A stretch of 64,000 nucleotides of DNA, from positions 127,392 to 191,391 of the forward strand of contig NZ_HE978567.1 of assembly GCF_000311825.1 (NCBI RefSeq). The letters run 5' to 3'. Positions within the stretch are counted from its first letter, which is position 1, and each line of letters begins with the position of its first letter. Below the pieces are notes generated by a model. It worked only from the letters and a program-made list of their open reading frames with translations. It made no database searches and was not told the DNA's origin. The stretch comes from Peptoniphilus grossensis ph5. Its GTDB lineage: Bacteria > Bacillota > Clostridia > Tissierellales > Peptoniphilaceae. Of this stretch, positions 8,044 through 14,202 are shown piece after piece. The translations under genes and the position numbers were made by a program.

Positions 8044-9030
8044 TTAGTCTAATACATAAACTTTTACATTTCTTCTGCCGAACCTATTTGCCTCAGCATT
8101 TGAGTTGTAATATAAATCAATTCTGTTGCCCTTAATTGCTCCACCAGTATCTTCTGCTGTTGCATATCCATAACTTGCGAAACCGTCCATTGATTCTATA
8201 TAAAGTTTTGAACCAAGTGGAATAACCTTAGGGTCAACGGCAACTGCGCCAACTCTTGCACGAGTTCCCATGGCTGTTTTTGAGCCAGCTGTTGGATCAT
8301 AAGCTGTAGCTTGCATTACTATTACTCTCTTTGCATCTTTTCCATTAGGAGCTACTGTTCCCTTTTTAGTTCCAACTTCTACAACTTCCTTAACTGGATC
8401 CTTTGTAATTTCACTTTTTAAAACTTCAGTAGTTTCAAGAACGCCATTTACATAAGTGTTCTTTAGGCTTTCAGTCTTTTGTCCAACTTCACCCTTAGTG
8501 ATTACCTTCTTTTCTCCTTCAAACATGTCTTTGTTTTCGCGACTTTCTGTTTCAAAAGGAATTTCTATTTTATTTTCAAGGTTTTCAACTACAACTCTAT
8601 CGATTTTAATTTCCATGCCCTCTTTTGCAATTTCGTCAAGAGGAAGAGAAACTCTGTCAAGTTTGTTTAACTTAATGTCTAGGTTGTCAAGAACATCGGC
8701 AACTGTGTAACCACTTGCTTCAGCTATAAGAGTCTTTTTGCCGTCTTTAATATGATAAGATTTTGGAGAAGAAATAACAATCTTCATATCCTTATCAATT
8801 GCTTTATCAAGGCTTGGACTAACTAGGTCCTTATTTTTAAGTACAATGCCTTCCTTTTCTAAGAAGTCACCTACAGTTTTTTCATATGTAAAAACTGTCT
8901 TTGTCTTTCCATCAATATTTAATTCTACATCATTTCCTAGAGCTGTGCTAAAACCCATTGTAAGTACAGACACAAGAGCTAGGACAATCAAAATAAATTT
9001 CGCATTTCGAAAAATGTTTTTTCTATTCAA
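8044..9030 (-). CDS. YabE-like cell-wall protein (DUF348, G5, 3D domains)
   Basis: A 328-aa exported protein. Residues 1-32 form a signal peptide or N-terminal anchor; two ubiquitin-like DUF348 repeats follow (about 33-85 and 90-140), then a G5 domain (about 145-220) and a C-terminal 3D domain (about 240-328) with the conserved aspartates in ATAYDPT, VDPKVIPLG and AEDTGGAIKGNRIDLY. This is the architecture of B. subtilis YabE and clostridial resuscitation-factor-like proteins; the 3D domain is an MltA-like lytic transglycosylase fold, so a peptidoglycan-cleaving role is likely. The start codon is TTG, with GGAGG nine bases upstream. Regulated probably by WalR (see 9068-9153). Confidence 0.92.
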   Translation of the reverse strand: MNRKNIFRNAKFILIVLALVSVLTMGFSTALGNDVELNIDGKTKTVFTYEKTVGDFLEKEGIVLKNKDLVSPSLDKAIDKDMKIVISSPKSYHIKDGKKTLIAEASGYTVADVLDNLDIKLNKLDRVSLPLDEIAKEGMEIKIDRVVVENLENKIEIPFETESRENKDMFEGEKKVITKGEVGQKTESLKNTYVNGVLETTEVLKSEITKDPVKEVVEVGTKKGTVAPNGKDAKRVIVMQATAYDPTAGSKTAMGTRARVGAVAVDPKVIPLGSKLYIESMDGFASYGYATAEDTGGAIKGNRIDLYYNSNAEANRFGRRNVKVYVLD

Positions 9031-9067
9031 CTATATTACCTCCATAACGTTACAAAGTTGTAAATAT

Positions 9068-9084
9068 TGTTACGATTTTGTAAC
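9068..9084 (+). promoter_or_regulatory. WalR-like box in the 5' UTR of the YabE-like gene
   Basis: TGTTAC-GATTT-TGTAAC matches the published WalR/YycF consensus TGTWAH-N5-TGTWAH exactly. It lies downstream of the predicted transcription start and upstream of the RBS. Confidence 0.5.
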
Positions 9085-9102
9085 CTCTTCTAACCTCATA
9101 AA

Positions 9103-9131
9103 AGTATAATAGAAAAAACTTGATTTGTCAA
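9103..9131 (-). promoter_or_regulatory. Promoter of the YabE-like gene
   Basis: Minus strand consensus TTGACA (9126-9131), 17-base spacer, TATACT (9103-9108). The predicted leader is about 65 nt long. Confidence 0.8.
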
Positions 9132-9136
9132 TTTTT

Positions 9137-9153
9137 TGTAACCAATTTGTAAT
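9137..9153 (+). promoter_or_regulatory. WalR-like box just upstream of the -35
   Basis: TGTAAC-CAATT-TGTAAT is an exact match to TGTWAH-N5-TGTWAH. It ends five bases before the -35 hexamer at 9126-9131, a place typical of activators. Confidence 0.55.
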
Positions 9154-9221
9154 TCTTGTCACAAGTCCTAATATTTAGCCATTTCTGAATTTGTATTATT
9201 TGTATATATTTTCCAACAAAA

Positions 9222-9256
9222 ATAAAAAAAGCTCTAAAGCTTGAAATTTAGAGCTT
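9222..9256 (-). terminator. Terminator of the RNase H-NUDIX operon
   Basis: A 10-bp stem (AAGCTCTAAA at 9229-9238 with TTTAGAGCTT at 9247-9256), loop of 8, followed on the minus strand by TTTTTTTATT. It lies about 155 bases after the NUDIX stop. Confidence 0.85.
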
Positions 9257-9267
9257 GAAAAAGAAAT

Positions 9268-9284
9268 ATTACATTTATGTTACA
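9268..9284 (-). promoter_or_regulatory. Third WalR-like box, in the NUDIX 3' UTR
   Basis: On the minus strand TGTAAC-ATAAA-TGTAAT matches TGTWAH-N5-TGTWAH. It is separated from the YabE-like promoter by a terminator, so its role is unclear. Confidence 0.35.
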
Positions 9285-9370
9285 AATTAATTTTACTTTT
9301 TTATCCTTTTTTATAAAAAATCCCTTAAATTTTTCATTTTTTGCAAAAATTTTTTTCTTTTGTTGTGCTT

Positions 9371-9408
9371 AATAAAATTTTTGAACATTATATGTACAAA
9401 ATTTTATT
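9371..9408. repeat. AT-only inverted repeat after the NUDIX gene
   Basis: AATAAAATTTT (9371-9381) and AAAATTTTATT (9398-9408) form an 11-bp perfect stem with a 16-base loop, five bases past the NUDIX stop. It has no GC and is not a convincing intrinsic terminator; it may protect mRNA ends. The remainder of 9285-9370 is A/T-rich with nothing recognisable. Confidence 0.5.
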
Positions 9409-9412
9409 GAGT

Positions 9413-10042
9413 CTAAAGGCTTATCCTTTCCACAAACCTTCTCGCCATTTTTGCAGTAAAGCCCCAGATGATTTGACCCTTATAATCATAGAAAAGTACC
9501 TCTTCCCTTCCCCTTTTAAATTTATAATTTTCGCCATTGGGGATCAAGTGGTAGGGGAAGTCCTCACTCCTATTGACCTTTAAATTTATGGTGTAGGTTT
9601 TTGGCTCAGTCTCCATAAAAAACTTTAGTGGCACTGTAAAAATACTTTCCACTTCTGCCCTTGATGGATTGATTTCGAAAAAATCTTTTTTAATTTCGCC
9701 TATGAAGGTGTAGATAATTGCAGCATAGGGATTGACCAAAAAGTCGCCCTCTGCATAGATTTCTAGGTCTTTTTCTTCTATTAAGAGTTCCTCGCAAGTT
9801 TCTCTAAGGGCTGCCTCCCAGGGACTCTCATTTTTTTCTATACGACCTCCTGGAAAGGAAATTTCTCCAGGCTGATTTCTAAGAGTTAAGGCTCTCTTCT
9901 CAAACAAGAGGTGAATCTCTCCCTTTCTCTTTATTAGAGGAATCATGACAGCAAATCTATTTTTCACATCTACAGGCATGGGACTTTTCTTCTGAAGTTT
10001 AGCTTTAATTTTCATCAAGTCAAAATCAGCATTAAAATCCAT
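9413..10042 (-). CDS. NUDIX hydrolase, CoA-pyrophosphatase type
   Basis: A 209-aa hydrolase. The CoA-specific UPF0035 signature LLFEKRALTLRNQPGEISF runs directly into the Nudix box GGRIEKNESPWEAALRETCEE (about 63-85). That combination is the mark of NudL/YeaB-type enzymes that split CoA into phosphopantetheine and 3',5'-ADP. The position normally occupied by glycine in the Nudix box (REUXEEXGU) is leucine (CEELLI). The gene overlaps the patatin gene by 11 nt and is last in a five-gene minus operon. The RBS AGGGA precedes the ATG. Confidence 0.88.
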   Translation of the reverse strand: MDFNADFDLMKIKAKLQKKSPMPVDVKNRFAVMIPLIKRKGEIHLLFEKRALTLRNQPGEISFPGGRIEKNESPWEAALRETCEELLIEEKDLEIYAEGDFLVNPYAAIIYTFIGEIKKDFFEINPSRAEVESIFTVPLKFFMETEPKTYTINLKVNRSEDFPYHLIPNGENYKFKRGREEVLFYDYKGQIIWGFTAKMARRFVERISL

Positions 10043-11072
10043 TTTCTATTTCCCTCATTAGTTCATCAACAGTATAAATTTTAAATCTGTCCACTTTCTT
10101 CTTTTCTGCCTCATCTTCCAGAAGCTTATAGAGAAGTTCGTCATATTTAAAAGTTTCTGGCAAGTCCAATTCCTCTGCAAGCTTTGGAACATGTTCCTCA
10201 AATACTTTTCTCACAAGTTCATTTTCAGAATTTTCAAACTTGTCTTTTAAAATTCTGTAAATATATTTTAAACTTTCCTCTTCCTCCACTGGATGTATAT
10301 AATAATCTTCTCCCCTTAATCCCTTGACTTCTCTAAAGGCATCAAAGTAGCCAGTTTTTATGAGCTCGTCAGCCTTTTCTTTGTTAAAATCCATGCTTGA
10401 ACCAAGTTTTTTATTTGGCTTTATTATATACTTTGCCTTTATTTCAGTTTTAGGCGGAGTATTGTGAAGTCTTATAACTACAGCGTCCCTGCCTGTCTGG
10501 TCAACCATGTCCACTGGCAATTGTGATGCAAAGCCACCATCTAAATAATACTTTCCGTGAAGAGGTTTCATTTTAAATACTGGCAAGTAACAAGATGCGA
10601 TTATATAATCCTTCAAAAGTCCCTCTTCAATGTCATTCTTAAATAATTTTTCAACCTTAAAATCAGAGATGTTGACAGTGCAGAGGCCAAAATCAATATC
10701 AGACTTCCTTATTTTTTCTTCATCAATATATTCATCAACTAACCTAAATAGTGGGTCGGGGGATTTTTTTATCTCAGGAATTTTTATATCGCGATCCCTT
10801 AACAATTGACTTATCTTGTCCAACAAGTCATCATCTTCATTATTATCAATTTCTTCCATTTCATTTTCAAAGGAAGATAAATCTAAACTTTTCCAAGCTT
10901 TAAAACACTCATAGGCATCACCTTGGCAGAACATAGCACCGTTAATAGCGCCAATGCTTGTGCCAACGATTTTTGAAAAATTAAATCCCATTTCCATGAG
11001 GGCGAAATAGGCACCAACTTGGTAAGCACCCTTAGCTCCGCCGCCTTCAAGGACTAAATCCCACTTTTTCAT
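10032..11072 (-). CDS. Patatin-like phospholipase (RssA/YjjU-like)
   Basis: A 346-aa serine lipase. The oxyanion loop GGGAKGAYQVG (about 9-19), the nucleophile elbow GTSIGAING (about 38-46) and the catalytic aspartate in LDGGFASQLP (about 178) are intact. It has no signal peptide or membrane segment. The C-terminal 90 residues are charged and helical. The ATG overlaps the mscL TGA, so translation is coupled. Patatin next to a mechanosensitive channel suggests membrane-lipid or turgor biology, which is inference. The natural lipid substrate is unknown. Confidence 0.9.
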   Translation of the reverse strand: MKKWDLVLEGGGAKGAYQVGAYFALMEMGFNFSKIVGTSIGAINGAMFCQGDAYECFKAWKSLDLSSFENEMEEIDNNEDDDLLDKISQLLRDRDIKIPEIKKSPDPLFRLVDEYIDEEKIRKSDIDFGLCTVNISDFKVEKLFKNDIEEGLLKDYIIASCYLPVFKMKPLHGKYYLDGGFASQLPVDMVDQTGRDAVVIRLHNTPPKTEIKAKYIIKPNKKLGSSMDFNKEKADELIKTGYFDAFREVKGLRGEDYYIHPVEEEESLKYIYRILKDKFENSENELVRKVFEEHVPKLAEELDLPETFKYDELLYKLLEDEAEKKKVDRFKIYTVDELMREIENGF

Positions 11073-11488
11073 TTTACACTTCCTAGTTCAGATGTGCAGT
11101 GTGGACATCTAGTAGCATCAATGGCAATAGTTGACTTGCAGAAAGGACACACCTTTTCTGTAGGCGCAGCTTCTTCTTCCTCTTTTTTAAATTTGTCAGT
11201 AACCTTTGAGATTTGTTTGATCATAATAAAAATAACAAGTGCGATAATCAAAAAATCAAAAACGGATTGCAAAAATATACCGTATTTAACTTCAGCATTT
11301 CCAACCGTTGCGCTCAAATCAGAAAAATTAACGCCTCCAAGTAAAATTCCAATAAGTGGCATCAAAATATTTTCCACAAGACTTGACACGATTTTGCCAA
11401 AGGCACCACCTATAATGACACCCACAGCCATGTCCATGACATTGCCCTTGGAAATAAAGTCCTTAAACTCTTCCATAAATCCTTTCAT
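11069..11488 (-). CDS. mscL: Large-conductance mechanosensitive channel MscL with C-terminal zinc ribbon
   Basis: A 139-aa channel subunit that opens on hypo-osmotic shock. The N-terminal helix MEEFKDFISKGNVMDMAVGVIIGGAFGKIV, TM1 (about 17-45), a short periplasmic loop and TM2 (about 72-95) are typical. The cytoplasmic end, normally a helical bundle, carries a rubredoxin-like zinc ribbon: CPFC at 114-117 and CPHC at 128-131, joined to TM2 by an acidic linker. The extra domain suggests metal- or redox-dependent gating or partner binding, which is inference. It lies between the dCMP deaminase and patatin genes. Confidence 0.95.
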   Translation of the reverse strand: MKGFMEEFKDFISKGNVMDMAVGVIIGGAFGKIVSSLVENILMPLIGILLGGVNFSDLSATVGNAEVKYGIFLQSVFDFLIIALVIFIMIKQISKVTDKFKKEEEEAAPTEKVCPFCKSTIAIDATRCPHCTSELGSVK

Positions 11489-11498
11489 CTTTAACCTC

Positions 11499-11918
11499 CT
11501 ATATTTGTTTTAATCTTATATTGTTTTTTTCGATTAACTCCATTGCATAATCGTCAACTCTATAGGCTTCGTGGTAGTAAATTGCACAGATTCCTGCTTG
11601 TATAAGTGCCTTTGTGCAGTTTAGGCAAGGAAAATGTGTCACATAAGCCTTGGCGCCCTTGACAGAAATTCCTTCCTTTGCACAGTAAAGGAGGGCATTC
11701 ATCTCTGCGTGAATAGTTGCTATGCAGTGGCCGTCACGCATAGTGTGACCAACTTCGTCGCAGTGAGGGTTTCCTGTCACTGAACCGTTGTAGCCAGTGG
11801 AAATTATTCTGTTGTCAGAATTTACCAGGACGCAGCCCACAAAGGCGCGGTCGCAAGTAGATCTCGTCGCTACCATTTCAGTTATTTCCATAAAATATTC
11901 ATCCCAAGATTTTCTCAT
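11499..11918 (-). CDS. dCMP deaminase (ComEB family)
   Basis: A 139-aa zinc deaminase that converts dCMP to dUMP for thymidylate synthesis. The catalytic motif HAEMNAL (about 71) and the zinc-binding PCLNCTKAL (about 94-102) are intact, as are the upstream CDRAFVGCVLV and TGYNGS segments typical of ComEB/dCMP deaminases. Its ATG overlaps the RNase H TGA (ATGA). There are no competence genes nearby, so it is a nucleotide-pool enzyme here. It has the expected family length. Confidence 0.93.
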   Translation of the reverse strand: MRKSWDEYFMEITEMVATRSTCDRAFVGCVLVNSDNRIISTGYNGSVTGNPHCDEVGHTMRDGHCIATIHAEMNALLYCAKEGISVKGAKAYVTHFPCLNCTKALIQAGICAIYYHEAYRVDDYAMELIEKNNIRLKQI

Positions 11919-12493
11919 TTTGCCTCCTTTGCAAGCTTGTCCACAAGTTCGTTGTACTTGACACCAGTATGGGCCTCTACCTTTATAAACTTCACTTGAA
12001 GCCTATCCTTAATGTCATCATAAAACTTTTTATAGGCTATGGTTCCCTCTTTATTTGTCTTCCAAAAGCCAAGAGCCCATGACCTTATGCCTTCGTAATC
12101 ATAATGAAGATAAATTTTTCTCTTCCCAAGGGCAAGTGCCTCTTCCATGGCACACATGGCGCCCTTTATTTCTCCAGATACATTTCTCATGTCTGAATCT
12201 TCAAAAAATCTTTTGGAAAAGGAATATTCCTCCTCATCATTGTACATATATACCCCATAGGAATGACTCTTATCAGAATTTCTATAAGAACCGTCTACAT
12301 AAACTATGAGTTCGTCCCTTTCTGCCTGGTCTTTTTTTTCTTCCTCAACTTCATTAATAAAGGCCTTGGCATCTTCTAATGTAGAAAATTTTTTAAAGCT
12401 TGCTCCCTTAAAGCCCATGGTCTCTTTTTTGCACTCGTCCCAAGTTTTATATATGCCGGGATTTCTCCCAACTCTAACTGCGTAATAATTCAT
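11915..12493 (-). CDS. Ribonuclease HI with N-terminal viroplasmin (RHBD) domain
   Basis: A 192-aa enzyme that cleaves RNA in RNA-DNA hybrids. Residues 1-45 (YYAVRVGRNPGIYKTWDECKK...) are the caulimovirus viroplasmin/hybrid-binding domain. The RNase H fold follows with DEDD residues in IVYVDGSY, SGEIKGAM, and VEAHTGVKYNELVDKLAKEA. I start at the ATG 12493, which follows GAGGTG; the ATG 21 nt upstream lacks a site. It is first of an operon (rnh-dCMP deaminase-mscL-patatin-NUDIX). Confidence 0.93.
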   Translation of the reverse strand: MNYYAVRVGRNPGIYKTWDECKKETMGFKGASFKKFSTLEDAKAFINEVEEEKKDQAERDELIVYVDGSYRNSDKSHSYGVYMYNDEEEYSFSKRFFEDSDMRNVSGEIKGAMCAMEEALALGKRKIYLHYDYEGIRSWALGFWKTNKEGTIAYKKFYDDIKDRLQVKFIKVEAHTGVKYNELVDKLAKEAK

Positions 12494-12514
12494 ATTCACC
12501 TCAAAATTTGTCAT

Positions 12515-12543
12515 TTGTCAACTATGTCTACTTATTATATAAT
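12515..12543 (+). promoter_or_regulatory. Promoter of the aldolase gene
   Basis: TTGTCA (12515-12520), 17-base spacer, TATAAT (12538-12543). A TATAAT on the other strand (12534-12539) overlaps it and may serve the divergent RNase H operon, whose -35 is poor. Confidence 0.75.
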
Positions 12544-12579
12544 TAGAAGTAATTAGAAGTCTAGACTTTGGAGGTAAAA

Positions 12580-13470
12580 ATGAATAGAGAACAATTTGAT
12601 AGAATGAAAAATGGCAAAGGCTTTATAGCTGCCCTTGACCAATCAGGTGGCTCAACACCTAAGGCACTTTTAAATTATGGGGTTACAGAAGACAAGTATT
12701 CCAACGATGAAGAAATGTTTAAGCTAGTTCACGAAATGAGAAAGAGAATTATAACAAACGAAGCTTTCACATCTGACAGAATTTTGGCTGCAATTTTATT
12801 TAAGGTTACAATGAATTCAAAAGTTGGCGACAAGTATACTGGCGACTACCTTTGGGAAGAAAAGGGCATAGTTCCAATCCTAAAAATTGACGAAGGTCTT
12901 GATGAAGAAAAAGATGGGGCTCAACTTATGAAACCTTTCAAACACCTTGACGAACTTCTTAAAAATGCCAAAGAAAGAAATATTTTAGGCACAAAGATGC
13001 GTTCTGTTGTAAAGGAACTTAACGAAGAATCCATTAAAAAAGTTGTAGACCAACAATTTGACTACGCTGTGAAAATTTCTAATGCTGGCTTCGTTCCTAT
13101 TATCGAGCCAGAAGTTGACATCCACGCTAAGGACAAGGCTGAAATCGAAGAAGTCCTTAAAAAATATTTAATCGAAGGACTAAAAAAACTTGGCAAGGAA
13201 AATTATGTTATGTTTAAGTTGACTCTTCCTGAAAAAGAAAATCTTTACGAAGATCTATATGACTTTGACCAAACAGTTAGAGTTGTTGCTCTTTCTGGCG
13301 GCTACTCAAGAGAAGAAGCCAACGAAAAGCTTAGAAAAAATAGGGGCGTAATTGCATCTTATTCAAGAGCCTTAACTGAAGGACTTAATGTAAATCAAAG
13401 TGACGAAGAATTTACAAAGATGCTTGACGACTCTATAGAAAAAAATTATTCAGCATCAGTTGAAAAATAA
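12580..13470 (+). CDS. fda: Class I fructose-bisphosphate aldolase
   Basis: A 296-aa glycolytic/gluconeogenic enzyme that splits fructose-1,6-bisphosphate into DHAP and glyceraldehyde-3-phosphate by a Schiff-base mechanism. The N-terminus [38 protein letters not shown] (probable Schiff-base lysine) and [14 protein letters not shown] match the staphylococcal FbaB/Fda type, also 296 aa. I start at the ATG 12580 with GGAGG upstream; a TTG in the RBS itself is not a credible start. It is monocistronic with its own promoter and terminator. Confidence 0.95.
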   Translation: MNREQFDRMKNGKGFIAALDQSGGSTPKALLNYGVTEDKYSNDEEMFKLVHEMRKRIITNEAFTSDRILAAILFKVTMNSKVGDKYTGDYLWEEKGIVPILKIDEGLDEEKDGAQLMKPFKHLDELLKNAKERNILGTKMRSVVKELNEESIKKVVDQQFDYAVKISNAGFVPIIEPEVDIHAKDKAEIEEVLKKYLIEGLKKLGKENYVMFKLTLPEKENLYEDLYDFDQTVRVVALSGGYSREEANEKLRKNRGVIASYSRALTEGLNVNQSDEEFTKMLDDSIEKNYSASVEK

Positions 13471-13483
13471 ACATAAGAAAGCG

Positions 13484-13512
13484 AAAAACCTCTGAATTCA
13501 GAGGTTTTTCTT
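13484..13512. terminator. Terminator after the aldolase gene
   Basis: Perfect palindrome AAAAACCTCTGAATTCAGAGGTTTTT (written in two halves: 13 bases per arm) followed by CTTT. Symmetric, so it also faces the minus-strand gene at 13547. Confidence 0.9.
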
Positions 13513-13546
13513 TGTCTATATTATTAAAATCATTGATTTTAAATCA

Positions 13547-13879
13547 TCAAACTAAGTCTTTTTTTATAAAATAAGTTAATATAAATACACTGATAAATGC
13601 CACAACATAACTAAATAAAATATATAAAATAAATAAAACTCTTCCCTTATTATCACCAAACTTTTGTATAGTCAAAAGTGTTGGAAGAAAACATAAAAAA
13701 CTAATATAGGTATATAAAAGAAGTATCTCCTTTGTGAGAGTATTAAATAAATCAATATCTAAAATAATATATCCCCAACATAATGTTAAAAAAATTATAA
13801 AAATATGAATTAAAATCCTGTATATTATGTTTGATTTATCCGTAGACTGCCAAAAAAGTAATTGAAAAAACTTTTTCAC
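13547..13879 (-). CDS. Small three-helix membrane protein of unknown function
   Basis: A 110-aa hydrophobic protein with three predicted membrane helices (about 20-42, 52-72 and 82-104) and a basic end. A good RBS (GAGGAG) precedes the ATG, and a terminator shared with the aldolase gene lies downstream. No family motif is visible. Base composition is more A/T-rich than the flanking metabolic genes, so it may be a recent or fast-evolving gene. Confidence 0.6.
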   Translation of the reverse strand: MKKFFQLLFWQSTDKSNIIYRILIHIFIIFLTLCWGYIILDIDLFNTLTKEILLLYTYISFLCFLPTLLTIQKFGDNKGRVLFILYILFSYVVAFISVFILTYFIKKDLV

Positions 13880-14007
13880 ATATATTCTCCTCTTAAAAGA
13901 TTTACAAAAATTTTGTCCAAATTTCTCTTAGTTATTTTAACTTTTTTAATTTAATATTTCAAATTATTAGCGTCCTTAAAAATTTATTTACCACTAAACT
14001 TCTATTA

Positions 14008-14036
14008 TTGACTTTGATAAATCGGTAATGTAAACT
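14008..14036 (+). promoter_or_regulatory. Promoter of the lyase-transporter operon
   Basis: TTGACT (14008-14013), 17-base spacer, TAAACT (14031-14036). The transcript would carry a leader of about 160 nt. The leader begins with a hairpin (AGATAAT/ATTATCT, about 14044-14061) and a second stem (CTTGGAG with CTC-AT-CAAG, about 14060-14083). The 13880-14007 stretch holds nothing else recognisable. Confidence 0.75.
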
Positions 14037-14120
14037 ATTTCTTAGATAATACATATTATCTTGGAGTTCTGACCGCTCATCAAGAAAGAAAACTTAAAAT
14101 TTTGATAACGGGGGTTCTCT

Positions 14121-14156
14121 ATGGGATACTGTCCGCTAGTCGACATTTGTCGATGA
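14121..14156 (+). CDS. Leader-peptide uORF upstream of the lyase gene
   Basis: An 11-codon ORF, MGYCPLVDICR then TGA, inside the leader. A GGGGG run six bases before the ATG could act as its ribosome-binding site. Its coding part contains a short stem (TCGAC/GTCGA). The stop codon lies nine bases before a CCTCTATA segment that can pair with the Shine-Dalgarno of the next gene. In E. coli tnaC plays such a leader role, but this peptide has no tryptophan, so it is not a TnaC homologue by sequence. Translation is not proven. Confidence 0.5.
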   Translation: MGYCPLVDICR

Positions 14157-14164
14157 CCGGGGTT

Positions 14165-14196
14165 CCTCTATAACTTTTTTTATTTTTATATGGAGG
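14165..14196 (+). promoter_or_regulatory. Possible Shine-Dalgarno-sequestering hairpin
   Basis: CCTCTATA (14165-14172) can pair over eight positions (one G-T) with TATGGAGG (14189-14196), which contains the lyase RBS. The loop is a 16-base A/T run. A ribosome paused at the end of the uORF would cover the first arm and expose the RBS; this is inference. Confidence 0.45.
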
Positions 14197-14202
14197 TTTT
14201 TT

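Noticed and set aside
12568-12579. TTG start for the aldolase
   Set aside because: Lies within the ribosome-binding site; the ATG at 12580 is properly spaced.
14040-14202. Riboswitch or T-box in the lyase leader
   Set aside because: I compared from memory with T-box (no AGGGTGG-ACCGCG), guanidine, glycine, lysine, TPP, SAM and purine motifs. None fits, so a uORF-based model was preferred.
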